A DNA stretch of 64,000 nt from JAVBQL01 sp031549085 (GTDB lineage: Bacteria; Spirochaetota; GWE2-31-10; MWDO01): NCBI GenBank assembly GCA_031549085.1, contig JAVBQL010000009.1, forward strand, positions 15,837 to 79,836. Reading direction: 5' to 3'. Made by a program: the position numbers and the translations under genes. Positions 8,813-18,132 of this stretch are shown here, one piece after another. Position 1 is the stretch's first letter, and every line of letters starts with the position of its first letter. The notes under the pieces were generated by a model. The model worked only from the letters and a program-made list of their open reading frames with translations. It was not told the origin of the DNA and did not search any database.

Positions 8813-9472
8813 ATGGATTCTGCATCAACTAGTATGACTTTGATTGATATGTTTAAAATTGGCGGTATCTTTATGTGGCCGCTATTAATTTTTTCGATTA
8901 TTACATTTGCTCTAATTTTAGAGAGATCTATCTTTTTCATCTACTATAATCTTAGTTTAAAAGATGTTTCAAAAAATGTCCTAAATGCTCTTCGTAATAA
9001 AGATTTGAATAAAGCAATAGATTATTGTGAAAAAGCTCCAAAAAGAAAAATAGGTGCAAAAATCATACTTGAAGGGCTTAAAGTATCAAAATATGGTGAA
9101 GAGATGATGGAGAAGGTGATAAATGCAGAGGCAACAGAAAAGATAACAAAGCTTGAAAATGGTTTTGATATACTAACAGCAATGGGCTCTCTCTCTCCTC
9201 TTACAGGTTTCTTGGGAACAGTTTCTGGTATGATAAGTGCATTTAGTGCCATAGCAAAAGCGACAGATGTTAATGCACAGCTTGTTGCTGGTGGTATCTT
9301 TGAGGCTCTTATAACAACTGTTTTTGGGCTTATTATAGCAATTATTGCAATTAGTGGTTATAGTGTTCTTGCTCACATAGTTGATAAGTTTGCAAGCGAA
9401 GTAGAAAGTGTATCAACAGATGTAATAACAACTATAGTAATGAATAATGATAGTAGCTCATCACAAAAGTAA
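8813..9472 (+). CDS. exbB: MotA/TolQ/ExbB family proton channel protein
   Basis: This 219-residue protein has the TolQ/ExbB layout: an N-terminal membrane helix (FMWPLLIFSIITFALILER), a cytoplasmic loop, then two C-terminal helices with the conserved LTAMGSLSPLTGFLGTVSGM and ALITTVFGLIIAIIAI segments. With ExbD it forms the inner-membrane motor that energises TonB from the proton motive force. AAGGAG precedes the ATG. Two exbD genes and tonB follow almost without gaps. Confidence 0.9.
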   Translation: MDSASTSMTLIDMFKIGGIFMWPLLIFSIITFALILERSIFFIYYNLSLKDVSKNVLNALRNKDLNKAIDYCEKAPKRKIGAKIILEGLKVSKYGEEMMEKVINAEATEKITKLENGFDILTAMGSLSPLTGFLGTVSGMISAFSAIAKATDVNAQLVAGGIFEALITTVFGLIIAIIAISGYSVLAHIVDKFASEVESVSTDVITTIVMNNDSSSSQK

Positions 9473-9475
9473 AAA

Positions 9476-9880
9476 ATGAAAATAAAAAGAGTTAATAAAA
9501 AACATTTTGACCCTGCAGAATCTGGTTCACTAAATGACCTTGCATTTCTACTTATAATCTACTTTATAGTTATTGCTACATTCAATATAAATAAGGGTTT
9601 TCTACTTGGACTTCCACAAAAATCATCAACAAAAGTAGTTAATATAGAGGATATAATACGGGTAAACCTAGATTATGAGGGGAGACTATTTTATCAAAAT
9701 AGGGAGATTCCTATATCAGAATTGGAAGATACTGTAACTGATAGGCTTAGAATCAGACCAAATCTAACATTTTTATTAAAAATAGACCCAGAGACACCAT
9801 ATCAGAATGTTGTTGATATAATAGATACGGTACGGAAGCTTAATGTAGATAACTTCTCTTTTAGTATGGAGCAGAAATGA
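9476..9880 (+). CDS. exbD: ExbD/TolR family protein, first copy
   Basis: This 134-residue protein has a single N-terminal membrane helix (SLNDLAFLLIIYFIVIATFN) and a periplasmic ExbD/TolR domain. The Asp at the start of the helix (LNDLAF) matches the essential proton-carrying aspartate of this family. It starts 3 nt after exbB and overlaps the second exbD by 4 nt (ATGA), so the stoichiometry is probably set by coupled translation. Confidence 0.88.
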   Translation: MKIKRVNKKHFDPAESGSLNDLAFLLIIYFIVIATFNINKGFLLGLPQKSSTKVVNIEDIIRVNLDYEGRLFYQNREIPISELEDTVTDRLRIRPNLTFLLKIDPETPYQNVVDIIDTVRKLNVDNFSFSMEQK

Positions 9881-10275
9881 AGTTAAAGAGAAGAAAAGTT
9901 GGCGGACCAAAGGTCCCAGTGAGTGCAATGTCCGATATTGGGTTTCTGCTTCTTATATTTATAATGCTTGTTACACTTATAAATTATCGAAAAGAGATAA
10001 AAATTGATTACCCTGAAGCCAAAAACTATGAGATAACAAATGCAGAGAAGAATTTTGAGATATGGGTGCAGGTTGATGGAACAATATTTTATGACGGCAA
10101 AGTTGTAACCTCGAAAATTTTGGAAGAGCTTATAGTTGATGCAGTACAGAAAAATCCAGAGGTTAGAATACATGTGTTAGCAGATAAAAATACAAAATAT
10201 AGAGATATAAATGAGATTATGAAAGTTTTGCAGCTGCTTCAGCATAGAGTTGTCTCCCTTGTGGTAAAAGATTAG
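9877..10275 (+). CDS. exbD: ExbD/TolR family protein, second copy
   Basis: This 132-residue paralogue of the preceding gene has the same plan: a basic cytoplasmic N-terminus, the membrane helix with its Asp in MSDIGFLLLIFIMLV, and a periplasmic domain ending in EIMKVLQLLQHRVVSLVVKD. Two ExbD genes behind one ExbB are seen in several TonB systems. The start overlaps the previous stop by 4 nt. Confidence 0.88.
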   Translation: MKLKRRKVGGPKVPVSAMSDIGFLLLIFIMLVTLINYRKEIKIDYPEAKNYEITNAEKNFEIWVQVDGTIFYDGKVVTSKILEELIVDAVQKNPEVRIHVLADKNTKYRDINEIMKVLQLLQHRVVSLVVKD

Positions 10276-10287
10276 GAGGCGTTTCTT

Positions 10288-10905
10288 ATGAAGTTCCAAA
10301 AAGATAAAATTATTGATTTTTTTAAACATCATATAAGAGAAACGATCATACTTTTCGTTTTGCTTATCCATTTAATAGTCATATTTCATGTCGCTATAAA
10401 TGTTCAATCTGATGACCCACAAAAAAGAGTAAATGAACTGTTTAAGATGGTAGATGTTGAAGTCTATATACCGCCACCGCCTCCAGAAGAAAAAAAAGAG
10501 ATAAAAGAGGAGAAAAAAGAGGAAGAGACAATAATTGTATCAAAACAAGATGCTATAACTGAGAGTGTAATAGAGACTAATAAAGAGGTGCAAGAGACAG
10601 AGATTGAGTTTCTTCCACAGCATAAGATATCAGAAATACCGATTCTTCCAAGAGATGAGATTATTAGTCGTGTAATCTATCCTGCGGGAGCAAAAAAACA
10701 AGAAATTGAGGGGATTGTATATTTAGAACTTTTTATAGATCAAGAGGGGAATATCAAACATATAGAGGTTCTAAAAGACCCAGGCTATGGCTTTGCAGAG
10801 GCAGCAAAAGAGGCTTTGAAAGGAATAAAGTGCATTCCAGCAAAAGCTAATGGTGTTCCTGTTGCAGTAAAGTTTCGCTACCCAATTAGATTCTCATTAA
10901 AATAA
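10288..10905 (+). CDS. tonB: TonB family energy transducer
   Basis: This 205-residue protein has a membrane anchor (about 13-35, TIILFVLLIHLIVIFHVAI). A proline and charge-rich spacer follows (YIPPPPPEEKKEIKEEKKEE), then a C-terminal TonB domain (about 125-205) with YPAGAKKQEIEGIVYLELFI and the ending VAVKFRYPIRFSLK. It should span the periplasm and pull on outer-membrane transporters. No TonB-dependent receptor gene lies in this window. AGGAG precedes the ATG. Confidence 0.9.
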   Translation: MKFQKDKIIDFFKHHIRETIILFVLLIHLIVIFHVAINVQSDDPQKRVNELFKMVDVEVYIPPPPPEEKKEIKEEKKEEETIIVSKQDAITESVIETNKEVQETEIEFLPQHKISEIPILPRDEIISRVIYPAGAKKQEIEGIVYLELFIDQEGNIKHIEVLKDPGYGFAEAAKEALKGIKCIPAKANGVPVAVKFRYPIRFSLK

Positions 10906-11323
10906 TTCTATTATTTCTTCATAATTATTATAACTATCTATATTTTTTCTAATATATCCTCTTGTAGTGATGCAGGATTACCAATTATTAATATAAAGAG
11001 ATAGCTTTTTTCTTCAAGCGATATTAAATTATTAGATAAAGTGCTATTTTTAGTTATAAAAAGATGCTAGTATTGAAAAAAAATAAAAAATTTTTATTTT
11101 TTTTTATTTTTGCTATTTTTCTTGCATATTGCATTTAATATCTGCTATAATGTGGGTTGGAAACTTATATTATAATAAAAAAGTACTTTTCATTTTTCGT
11201 AACTAATATAATTATTGGTGTCAATATATGAATCATGTCGATATTATATATATGATTACTTTTAACTATATTTTATAGTCTATATTATGTTTTTTTATAT
11301 ATATGAAGGGAGGTATTTTTTTT
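10906..11323 (+). other. Intergenic region with promoter and long leader of the amylase gene
   Basis: I see no gene here. The first 200 bases are AT-rich with A and T tracts. An extended -10 promoter at 11122-11151 leaves a transcribed leader of about 165 nt before the start at 11324. The leader is AT-rich and shows no riboswitch that I recognise. Confidence 0.5.
11122..11151 (+). promoter_or_regulatory. Extended -10 promoter of the amylase/debranching lipoprotein
   Basis: TTGCAT (11122-11127), an 18-nt spacer and TGCTATAAT (11143-11151) give a perfect -10 box with the TGn extension. An A/T-tract region lies just upstream and could act as an UP element. Confidence 0.7.
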
Positions 11324-14300
11324 ATGGTTAAGAAATTTCATTTTATGGTTGTGATTTTTGCAGTTCTTATGCTTTTTGCCTGCGAAAATCAAAGTTTGGC
11401 AGATTTTGAAATAGATAGTCCAAACACAGAAGCTGTGCTATCTGATGTAGCTAAAGCAACCACACCAGCTAGTGGGGCATACTCACCAGTTGATCAGGCA
11501 AATTGGTCAAGTCAGACATTTGCGCTTGGTGCTAATTTTAATGGTACTACAGTAGAGTTTGCTGTATATTCTAAAAATGCGACAAGAGTTTTACTTGAAA
11601 TATATACTGCAAAGTCCGGTGTAGATGCTGCCTATGAATATGTTATGGTTAAAAACGTAACAGAGGGCAAGCATATATGGAGAGCTAAAGTAGCAAGTGT
11701 TCCTGCCGGAACTCTATATGGTTTTAGAGTATGGGGACCAAACTGGACATACAGTACTTCATGGAGTAGAGGCAATAGCTCCGCAGGATTTATTTCTGAT
11801 TGTGATGCCAATGGTAATAGATTTAATCCAAATAAAGTCCTATTTGATCCATATGCAAAAGAGATTTCTCATGACAAGAGCAATCCTACAGTATTGAATG
11901 GTGGAGAGAATCATCCAAATGGTGGAATGTTTGGAACTGGAGCAGCAACTTATAATGGGACTGCAAGAAGAAATTTTGATACTGGTAGATGGGCGCCAAA
12001 AGCTGTAGTTGTAAAAGATACAACTTCTACAGGTACGAAACCAGCTATCGCTCAAAAAGATGCAATCATTTATGAGGCTCATGTAAGAGGTATATCAAAT
12101 CACCCTTCAGTTGCAAATCTTAATACAATTCTTAATACAGTTGGAATTACGGCTAGTGCAATTCCAGCAAGCTACAGAGGAACATACAAAGGTGTAACAT
12201 ATCTTATCCCATATTTCAAATCATTGGGTATCAATACAATTGAGTTCTTACCAGTTCATGAGTCTGGAGAAAATGATGAAAATCCAAGCAATAAACCAGG
12301 CGGAAACTATTGGGGATATATGACTCACGGGTTTTTTGCTCCTGAAAGAAGATACTCATCTGACCAATCTATGGGTGGACCAACTAAAGAGTTTAAGGCT
12401 ATGGTTAAAGCCTTCCATGATGCTGGAATAGAGGTATATCTAGATGTTGTATTCAACCATACTGGTGAAGGTGGAATTTGGGATGAAGCTGGAACTACAG
12501 CTGAACTTACATTCTTAAGAGGTTTTGACAATAGTGAATACTATGCTCTTTGTCCAGATAAAAAATTCTATTGGGAATCTACTGGTTGTGGAAACAACTT
12601 AAGATGTGATAATGAGCCAGTTAGAAAGTTTATATTAGATTCATTAACTTATTGGATTGATACAATGGGTGTTGATGGATTTAGATTTGACTTAGCTCCT
12701 GTATTGGGGAGGGTAAAAGTTGGTGACAATTGGCAATTTCAACAAAATGCTCAAACAATTGTTGATATAGCTAATCTAGGTGTATCAAAAAATATTAAGA
12801 TGATAGCAGAGGCTTGGGACTGTGAGTGGCCAGGTGGATATCAAGTTGGACAATTCCCTAATAACTGGGGTGAATGGAATGGTAGATATAGAGATGCTGC
12901 TAGAAAGTTCATCAAAGGTGACTCTGGAATAAATATTGTTCAATATATACATGGTGATTATGATAACTTCAATGATCAAGGCGGACCTCATAAATCAGTT
13001 AACTTTATAGTTGCTCATGATGGTTTTACTCTAACAGATTTAGTTAGTTATGATAGTAAAAATAATGGCGGAGATTGGCCATTTGGACCATCTGATGGTG
13101 GTGGAGATGGCAATGAGTCTTGGAGTCATAGCGGAAATCAAGCTCTAAGAAGACAACAATTAAGAAACTTCTATGTATTACAAATGTTCTCACGCGGTGT
13201 TCCTATGATCGTATGGGGAGATGAATTTGGTAGAACTCAAAATGGAAATAACAATCCATACAATGTTGACAGCGTTGCAACATGGAGTAACTATAATCAA
13301 ATAAATACTGATTCTCCTAACGCTGTTGCTACAGGTGGCGGCGGAACATATCACAATAATCTTGGAACTGATAATAATAGTGATGGGAAAAACAATCTTT
13401 TCCTCTTTGCAAGAAATGTAATGAACTTAAGAAAAGATGATGCTACATTGCGAACAGCTAACTATACTACTACAAGTTATAGCTATGGAAATTATAATAG
13501 TGGAGATAAAACTATATCAGTTAAAATTAGTGGAACTAATAACTATATGTGGTATATTAACAGTGGGACAGGTACATATAGTATAACACTTCCAGCAGCA
13601 GCTAGTGGTAAAAAATGGCTTAGAATTATAGATACTCAAGAGTATTTTGAAAATGCTGGTAATGATGGAAAAGACAACTTCTGGGCAGACTCTGAAGCTG
13701 CGGCATTTAATGGTGGAACAGGTTATGGTGTAAGTGCAAGAAGTATGGTTGTATTCAAAGAGGGAACTGTAACAACATCAACTGGTCCTGCTACATTTAG
13801 CTCAATTATTCCAGCTAATAATGCAACAGATATTGGTATTGGGGATGATATAGTAATTAAGTTCTCAGGTAATTTGGATACAAGTGTTAAAGGAACTATA
13901 AAATTGGATTTGGTAGCGACATCTACAAGTACTGTTACTATCTCTTCTAGTAAAATTAGTGTATCTGGCAATACAATTACAATTGCAAATCCAGCTCTTA
14001 CAGCAAATAGAAAATATGAGAATATTGTTATTTCTGGATTCAAAGATACAAACGGAAATGATGTTAGCTATTCAAATGCTAGTTATACATTTAATACAGG
14101 TATGAATTTCAAATCAATTACTCCAATAACAGGTTCAACTGGAATTGATCCTACAGCACAAATAAAAATTGTCTTTGATTCAACAATAGCATCTCAAAAA
14201 GGTACTGTAAAAATAGGGAATGTTACTTTTAGTGGTGATGATATTGTTGGTACTGGTTCTTCTACAATTACAATTGCTCCAGGTACAAAACTTAATGGCG

Positions 14301-17300
14301 GAACTAAATATACAGGTATTACAGTTTCTGGTTTTATAGGTAATAATACAAGTGCTGGAATAGGGGCTACTATCTACCATAATGATACAACCTATAACTT
14401 CACAACAAGTGGAACTGCATCTACCACAACTACTACCATAGCAGGAGTTACACCTAATGCTCCAATATTTTCAAAGGCTGGTGTATCTAAAGGTACATAT
14501 ATAATAAAGAGTAACTCTACATCAACAAATATAACCTCATCAACATCAGGTGCTTCTATCTATTATACATTAGATGGAACAGATCCTACTTCAAGTTCAA
14601 CTAGAGTTCTGTTAAGTGGTTCATCTTTAGCTCTTACTCCTACAGGTGGATCTTATGGAAAAGGTGGATATAAAATAAAGGCAGTTGCTTATAATGGTAA
14701 ATACTCTTCAGTATCTGAGGAGAGATACCTAATAGTTAGTACTTCTTCTCCTACAATTAATATAAATGGAAGTGACGTTATGTTGCAGGCATTTAACTGG
14801 GAGAGTGCGAAAAATATTACTAAGTGGTATGTTACATTAAAAGAGAATGCAAGTGAAATTCAAAATTTCAATTGGGTATGGATGCCTCCACCAACAGATT
14901 CATCTGCGGCAGAAGGATACATGCCAAGAAAACTTTTCACTTTTGCTAATAGTTATGGAACATTGACACAACATAAGAGTGCAGTAACTGCTATAAAAGG
15001 TGGAGCTAATAATACAAAACTTATAGCTGACATAGTAGTTAACCATAGAGTTGGGGATAGCAGTGTATTTGATAGTTTTACAAACCCTGTTTGGAATAAA
15101 GATCAAATAGTTCCTCAAAATGAGTGGGGCGGAGCTGGTTCTGGCTGGAATGATACCGGTGCTCAATTTAGTTCTGCTCGTGATATTGATCATACAGATC
15201 CATTAGTTCAAAAAGATATTTTAGATTTACTAGATAAATTGCAAAATATTGCAGGAACTGGAATTGGATATGATGGTTGGAGATACGATTATGTTAAAGG
15301 CTATACAGGGGAATACATTGGATACTACAATGCAATGAGTAATGCATCTTTCTCAGTAGGTGAGCTTTGGGAAGATGGTGCACCGCAAGATAATCTTAAT
15401 AGTTGGGTAACAAAAACAGGATCTGGCGGAACTAAATCTATGATTTTTGATTTCTCTTTGAAGAATGATATGAATACTATTTTTGGCTGGTATGATACTA
15501 GTAAGACTGTTGCTGGTAGCAACAATTTATCTGGACTTAAGAGAACTGATGCTACTAAACAGACAGGTTATGTTGGTTGGGCTCCAGAGAACTCTGTAAC
15601 ATTTGTTGATAACCATGACACTGGAAGTACTCAAAAGCACTGGGCATTGAATGGTGACAAGGTTTACCTTGCTTATGTTTATACATTAACTCAATCTGGT
15701 ATACCATGTGTTTTCTGGGATCACTACTTTGATTGGAATGATGCAAGTAATACTAGCAAAATTGGTAGTGGCAAAACTATGCAAAACCATATAAAAGAGC
15801 TTATTAATATAAGAAGAGCTGCAGGTGTAACAAACAAGAGCACAGTGGTTACTCAAACTTCAAGCAGTAATGTGTACTCTGCTAAGGTTGGTGACAATCT
15901 ATATGTTAAGATAGGAAGTGGGACTTGGTCTCCATCTTCAGTAAGTGGTTGGAGTATATATTCTGGTAACAATTTTGCAGTATGGTATAATGCACCATCT
16001 ACAACAACTACTACAGTTGCTAATGCTGCATTTAAATCAATTGTTCCAGCTACTAATGCGAAAGATGTTGATATTACTGAAGATCTAATAATTAAGTTCA
16101 CAAGTACTTTAGATCCAAATATAAAGGGAACCGTAACATTAGATTTGATGGCAACATCTACTACTACTAATACTTATAGTGGTAGTAATATAACTATCTC
16201 AGGTGACACAATTACAGTTAGCCATGCTAAATTCACAACAAATAGAAGGTATGCTAATCTTGTGATTTCTGGATTTAAAGATGCAAATGGAAATGATATT
16301 AATTATTCAAATGCTAACTATACATTTAATACAGGTACTAACTTTAAATCAACTATTCCAGCTACTGGAGAGACAGGTGTCGATCCTACTGCTCTAATAA
16401 AAATTGTATTTGATACAGCATTTACTACTTCAACAAAAGGAACTGTAAAAATAGGGAATGTTACTTTTAGTGGTACTGATATTACTAGTTTAACATCTTC
16501 TACAATTACTATTAATCCTGGTACAAAACTTGCAAGTGGAACTAAATATACTGGTATTACAGTTTCTGGTTTTATAGCTAGTAGTACAAGTCCAGGTGTT
16601 GGAGCTACTATCTCTTATAGTGATGCAAGTTATACATTTACAACAAGTGGTTCTGCATCAGGAACAACAACAACGACTACTACAATTGCATCTGGTAGTG
16701 CAACATTTAGCTCAATTACTCCAGTTAATAATGCAAAAGATATTGATATTGGAGATAGTATAGTAATCAAGTTCTCAAAGAATTTGGATACAAGTGTAAA
16801 AGGGTCTGTAAAATTGAATTTGGTAGCGACATCTACTAGCACTGTTACTTTTTCTGCTAGTAAAATTAGCGTATCTGGCAACTCAATTACAATTACAAAT
16901 CCAGCTCTAACAGCAAATAGAAAGTATGAAAATATTGATATTTCTGGATTCAAAGATATAAGTGGTAATGATGTTAGTTATTCAAATGCTAGCTATACAT
17001 TTAATACAGGTATGAACTTCAAATCAATTACTCCTGTTACTGGTGCAACTGGTATTGATCCTACTGCCCAAATAAAAATTGTATTTGATTCAACGATAGC
17101 ATCTCAAAAAGGTACTGTAAAAATAGGGAATGTTACTTTCAGTGGTGATGATATTGTAGGGTTAGGCTCTTCTACTATTACAATTGATCCAGGTACAAAA
17201 CTTGCAAGTGGAACTAAATATACTGGTATTACAGTTTCTGGTTTTATAGGAAACAATACAAGTGCTGGAATAGGGGCTACTATCTATCATAGTGATACAA

Positions 17301-18022
17301 CCTATAATTTCACAACAAGTGGAACTGCATCAGGAACAACAACTACTACAATTGCATCTGGTGTTTCATTTAGTTCAATTACACCAGCTAATAGTGCAAA
17401 AGATGTTAGTCTTTCAGAAAATTTAGTAATTAAATTTTCAAGTAATCTAGATACAAGTACAATGGGAACTGTAAAGTTGACTCTAATGGGTGGTTCTAAA
17501 GGAAATACTCCAAGCGTTATCGCTTTTCCTGTTAGTAAGGTTACTATATCTGGCAACACAATTACAGTTAGTAATCCAGCTCTAACAGCAAATAGAAGGT
17601 ATGTGAGTATAGATGTTTCTGGTTTTAAAGGTACAAATGGAGCAGCTGTTAATTATACGAATAATAATTATTCATTCAATACTTGTATGAACTTTAAATC
17701 AATTACTCCAGCTACAGGATCAACAGCTATTGATCGTACTGCTCAAATAAAAATTGTATTTGATTCAACAATAGCTTCCTCTACTATAGGTACTGTAAAA
17801 ATAGGTAATGTTACTTTTAGTGGCAGTGATATTGCAAGTGTAGGATCTTCTACGATTACAATTAACCCTGGAACTAAACTTGCTGCGAATACAACATACA
17901 CTGGCATTATGGTTTCTGGCTTCATAGGAAACGACGATGCTGTTACACAAAGTGGAACTGGAGCAGGAGTTGGAGCGACCATCTATCATAATGATGCTGC
18001 TTATAGTTTCAAAACTCAATAG
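11324..18022 (+). CDS. Giant lipoprotein with isoamylase-type and alpha-amylase-type GH13 modules
   Basis: This lipoprotein of about 2232 residues (lipobox LMLFAC) starts at ATG 11324 behind GGGAGG. In order it has: a CBM48-like domain (about 60-140); a debranching-type GH13 domain (about 150-810) with YEAHVRGIS, DVVFNHTGEGG, nucleophile segment GVDGFRFDLAP, acid/base MIAEAWD and VAHDGF; two Big_5-like Ig domains (about 820-1030); a chitobiase C-terminal-like domain with YYTLDGTDPTSSS; a second GH13 domain (about 1148-1560) with DIVVNHR, GYDGWRYDYVKGY, GELWEDG and FVDNHDTGS; then six more Big_5-like domains to the end, separated by Thr-rich linkers. It should hydrolyse alpha-1,6 and alpha-1,4 bonds of starch or glycogen at the cell surface. 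Pullulanase versus isoamylase specificity is not decided. Confidence 0.9.
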   Translation: MVKKFHFMVVIFAVLMLFACENQSLADFEIDSPNTEAVLSDVAKATTPASGAYSPVDQANWSSQTFALGANFNGTTVEFAVYSKNATRVLLEIYTAKSGVDAAYEYVMVKNVTEGKHIWRAKVASVPAGTLYGFRVWGPNWTYSTSWSRGNSSAGFISDCDANGNRFNPNKVLFDPYAKEISHDKSNPTVLNGGENHPNGGMFGTGAATYNGTARRNFDTGRWAPKAVVVKDTTSTGTKPAIAQKDAIIYEAHVRGISNHPSVANLNTILNTVGITASAIPASYRGTYKGVTYLIPYFKSLGINTIEFLPVHESGENDENPSNKPGGNYWGYMTHGFFAPERRYSSDQSMGGPTKEFKAMVKAFHDAGIEVYLDVVFNHTGEGGIWDEAGTTAELTFLRGFDNSEYYALCPDKKFYWESTGCGNNLRCDNEPVRKFILDSLTYWIDTMGVDGFRFDLAPVLGRVKVGDNWQFQQNAQTIVDIANLGVSKNIKMIAEAWDCEWPGGYQVGQFPNNWGEWNGRYRDAARKFIKGDSGINIVQYIHGDYDNFNDQGGPHKSVNFIVAHDGFTLTDLVSYDSKNNGGDWPFGPSDGGGDGNESWSHSGNQALRRQQLRNFYVLQMFSRGVPMIVWGDEFGRTQNGNNNPYNVDSVATWSNYNQINTDSPNAVATGGGGTYHNNLGTDNNSDGKNNLFLFARNVMNLRKDDATLRTANYTTTSYSYGNYNSGDKTISVKISGTNNYMWYINSGTGTYSITLPAAASGKKWLRIIDTQEYFENAGNDGKDNFWADSEAAAFNGGTGYGVSARSMVVFKEGTVTTSTGPATFSSIIPANNATDIGIGDDIVIKFSGNLDTSVKGTIKLDLVATSTSTVTISSSKISVSGNTITIANPALTANRKYENIVISGFKDTNGNDVSYSNASYTFNTGMNFKSITPITGSTGIDPTAQIKIVFDSTIASQKGTVKIGNVTFSGDDIVGTGSSTITIAPGTKLNGGTKYTGITVSGFIGNNTSAGIGATIYHNDTTYNFTTSGTASTTTTTIAGVTPNAPIFSKAGVSKGTYIIKSNSTSTNITSSTSGASIYYTLDGTDPTSSSTRVLLSGSSLALTPTGGSYGKGGYKIKAVAYNGKYSSVSEERYLIVSTSSPTININGSDVMLQAFNWESAKNITKWYVTLKENASEIQNFNWVWMPPPTDSSAAEGYMPRKLFTFANSYGTLTQHKSAVTAIKGGANNTKLIADIVVNHRVGDSSVFDSFTNPVWNKDQIVPQNEWGGAGSGWNDTGAQFSSARDIDHTDPLVQKDILDLLDKLQNIAGTGIGYDGWRYDYVKGYTGEYIGYYNAMSNASFSVGELWEDGAPQDNLNSWVTKTGSGGTKSMIFDFSLKNDMNTIFGWYDTSKTVAGSNNLSGLKRTDATKQTGYVGWAPENSVTFVDNHDTGSTQKHWALNGDKVYLAYVYTLTQSGIPCVFWDHYFDWNDASNTSKIGSGKTMQNHIKELINIRRAAGVTNKSTVVTQTSSSNVYSAKVGDNLYVKIGSGTWSPSSVSGWSIYSGNNFAVWYNAPSTTTTTVANAAFKSIVPATNAKDVDITEDLIIKFTSTLDPNIKGTVTLDLMATSTTTNTYSGSNITISGDTITVSHAKFTTNRRYANLVISGFKDANGNDINYSNANYTFNTGTNFKSTIPATGETGVDPTALIKIVFDTAFTTSTKGTVKIGNVTFSGTDITSLTSSTITINPGTKLASGTKYTGITVSGFIASSTSPGVGATISYSDASYTFTTSGSASGTTTTTTTIASGSATFSSITPVNNAKDIDIGDSIVIKFSKNLDTSVKGSVKLNLVATSTSTVTFSASKISVSGNSITITNPALTANRKYENIDISGFKDISGNDVSYSNASYTFNTGMNFKSITPVTGATGIDPTAQIKIVFDSTIASQKGTVKIGNVTFSGDDIVGLGSSTITIDPGTKLASGTKYTGITVSGFIGNNTSAGIGATIYHSDTTYNFTTSGTASGTTTTTIASGVSFSSITPANSAKDVSLSENLVIKFSSNLDTSTMGTVKLTLMGGSKGNTPSVIAFPVSKVTISGNTITVSNPALTANRRYVSIDVSGFKGTNGAAVNYTNNNYSFNTCMNFKSITPATGSTAIDRTAQIKIVFDSTIASSTIGTVKIGNVTFSGSDIASVGSSTITINPGTKLAANTTYTGIMVSGFIGNDDAVTQSGTGAGVGATIYHNDAAYSFKTQ
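13792..18010 (+). repeat. Four copies of a two-domain (A-B) Ig-like repeat
   Basis: Each unit of roughly 610-650 nt encodes an A domain (FSSI.PANNA.DI) and a B domain (FKSITP.TG.TGIDPTAQIKIVFD). The units start near 13792, 16024, 16699 and 17363. Copies are close at DNA level, for example the stretch encoding GTVKIGNVTFSGDDIV near 14203, 17113 and, less exactly, 16441 and 17791. The second GH13 domain separates unit 1 from units 2-4. This suggests recent duplication and scope for recombination. Confidence 0.85.
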
Positions 18023-18050
18023 GTTATGGCCTATAAGAGTAAACTCATAA

Positions 18051-18075
18051 AGGTGGGACAATGTCCCACCTTTTT
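18051..18075 (+). terminator. Rho-independent terminator after the amylase gene
   Basis: The 9-bp stem AGGTGGGAC/GTCCCACCT with a 3-nt loop is followed by a T run, 28 nt after the stop codon. Confidence 0.92.
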
Positions 18076-18132
18076 ATAGTATAGATTACTATTAAGTTTT
18101 TTATGTTTTTTATTTATTTTTGAGGTATAATT

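Noticed and set aside
11303..11324. Earlier start of the amylase gene at 11303
   Set aside because: That start would put the GGGAGG ribosome-binding site inside the coding sequence; the signal peptide fits the start at 11324.
14180..17982. Minus-strand ORFs opposite the amylase gene
   Set aside because: They are mirror frames of the Thr/Ser/Val-rich repeats with no ribosome-binding sites.
13792..18010. CRISPR-like or VNTR array
   Set aside because: The repeats are in frame and encode Ig-like domains of over 90 residues, so they are protein repeats.
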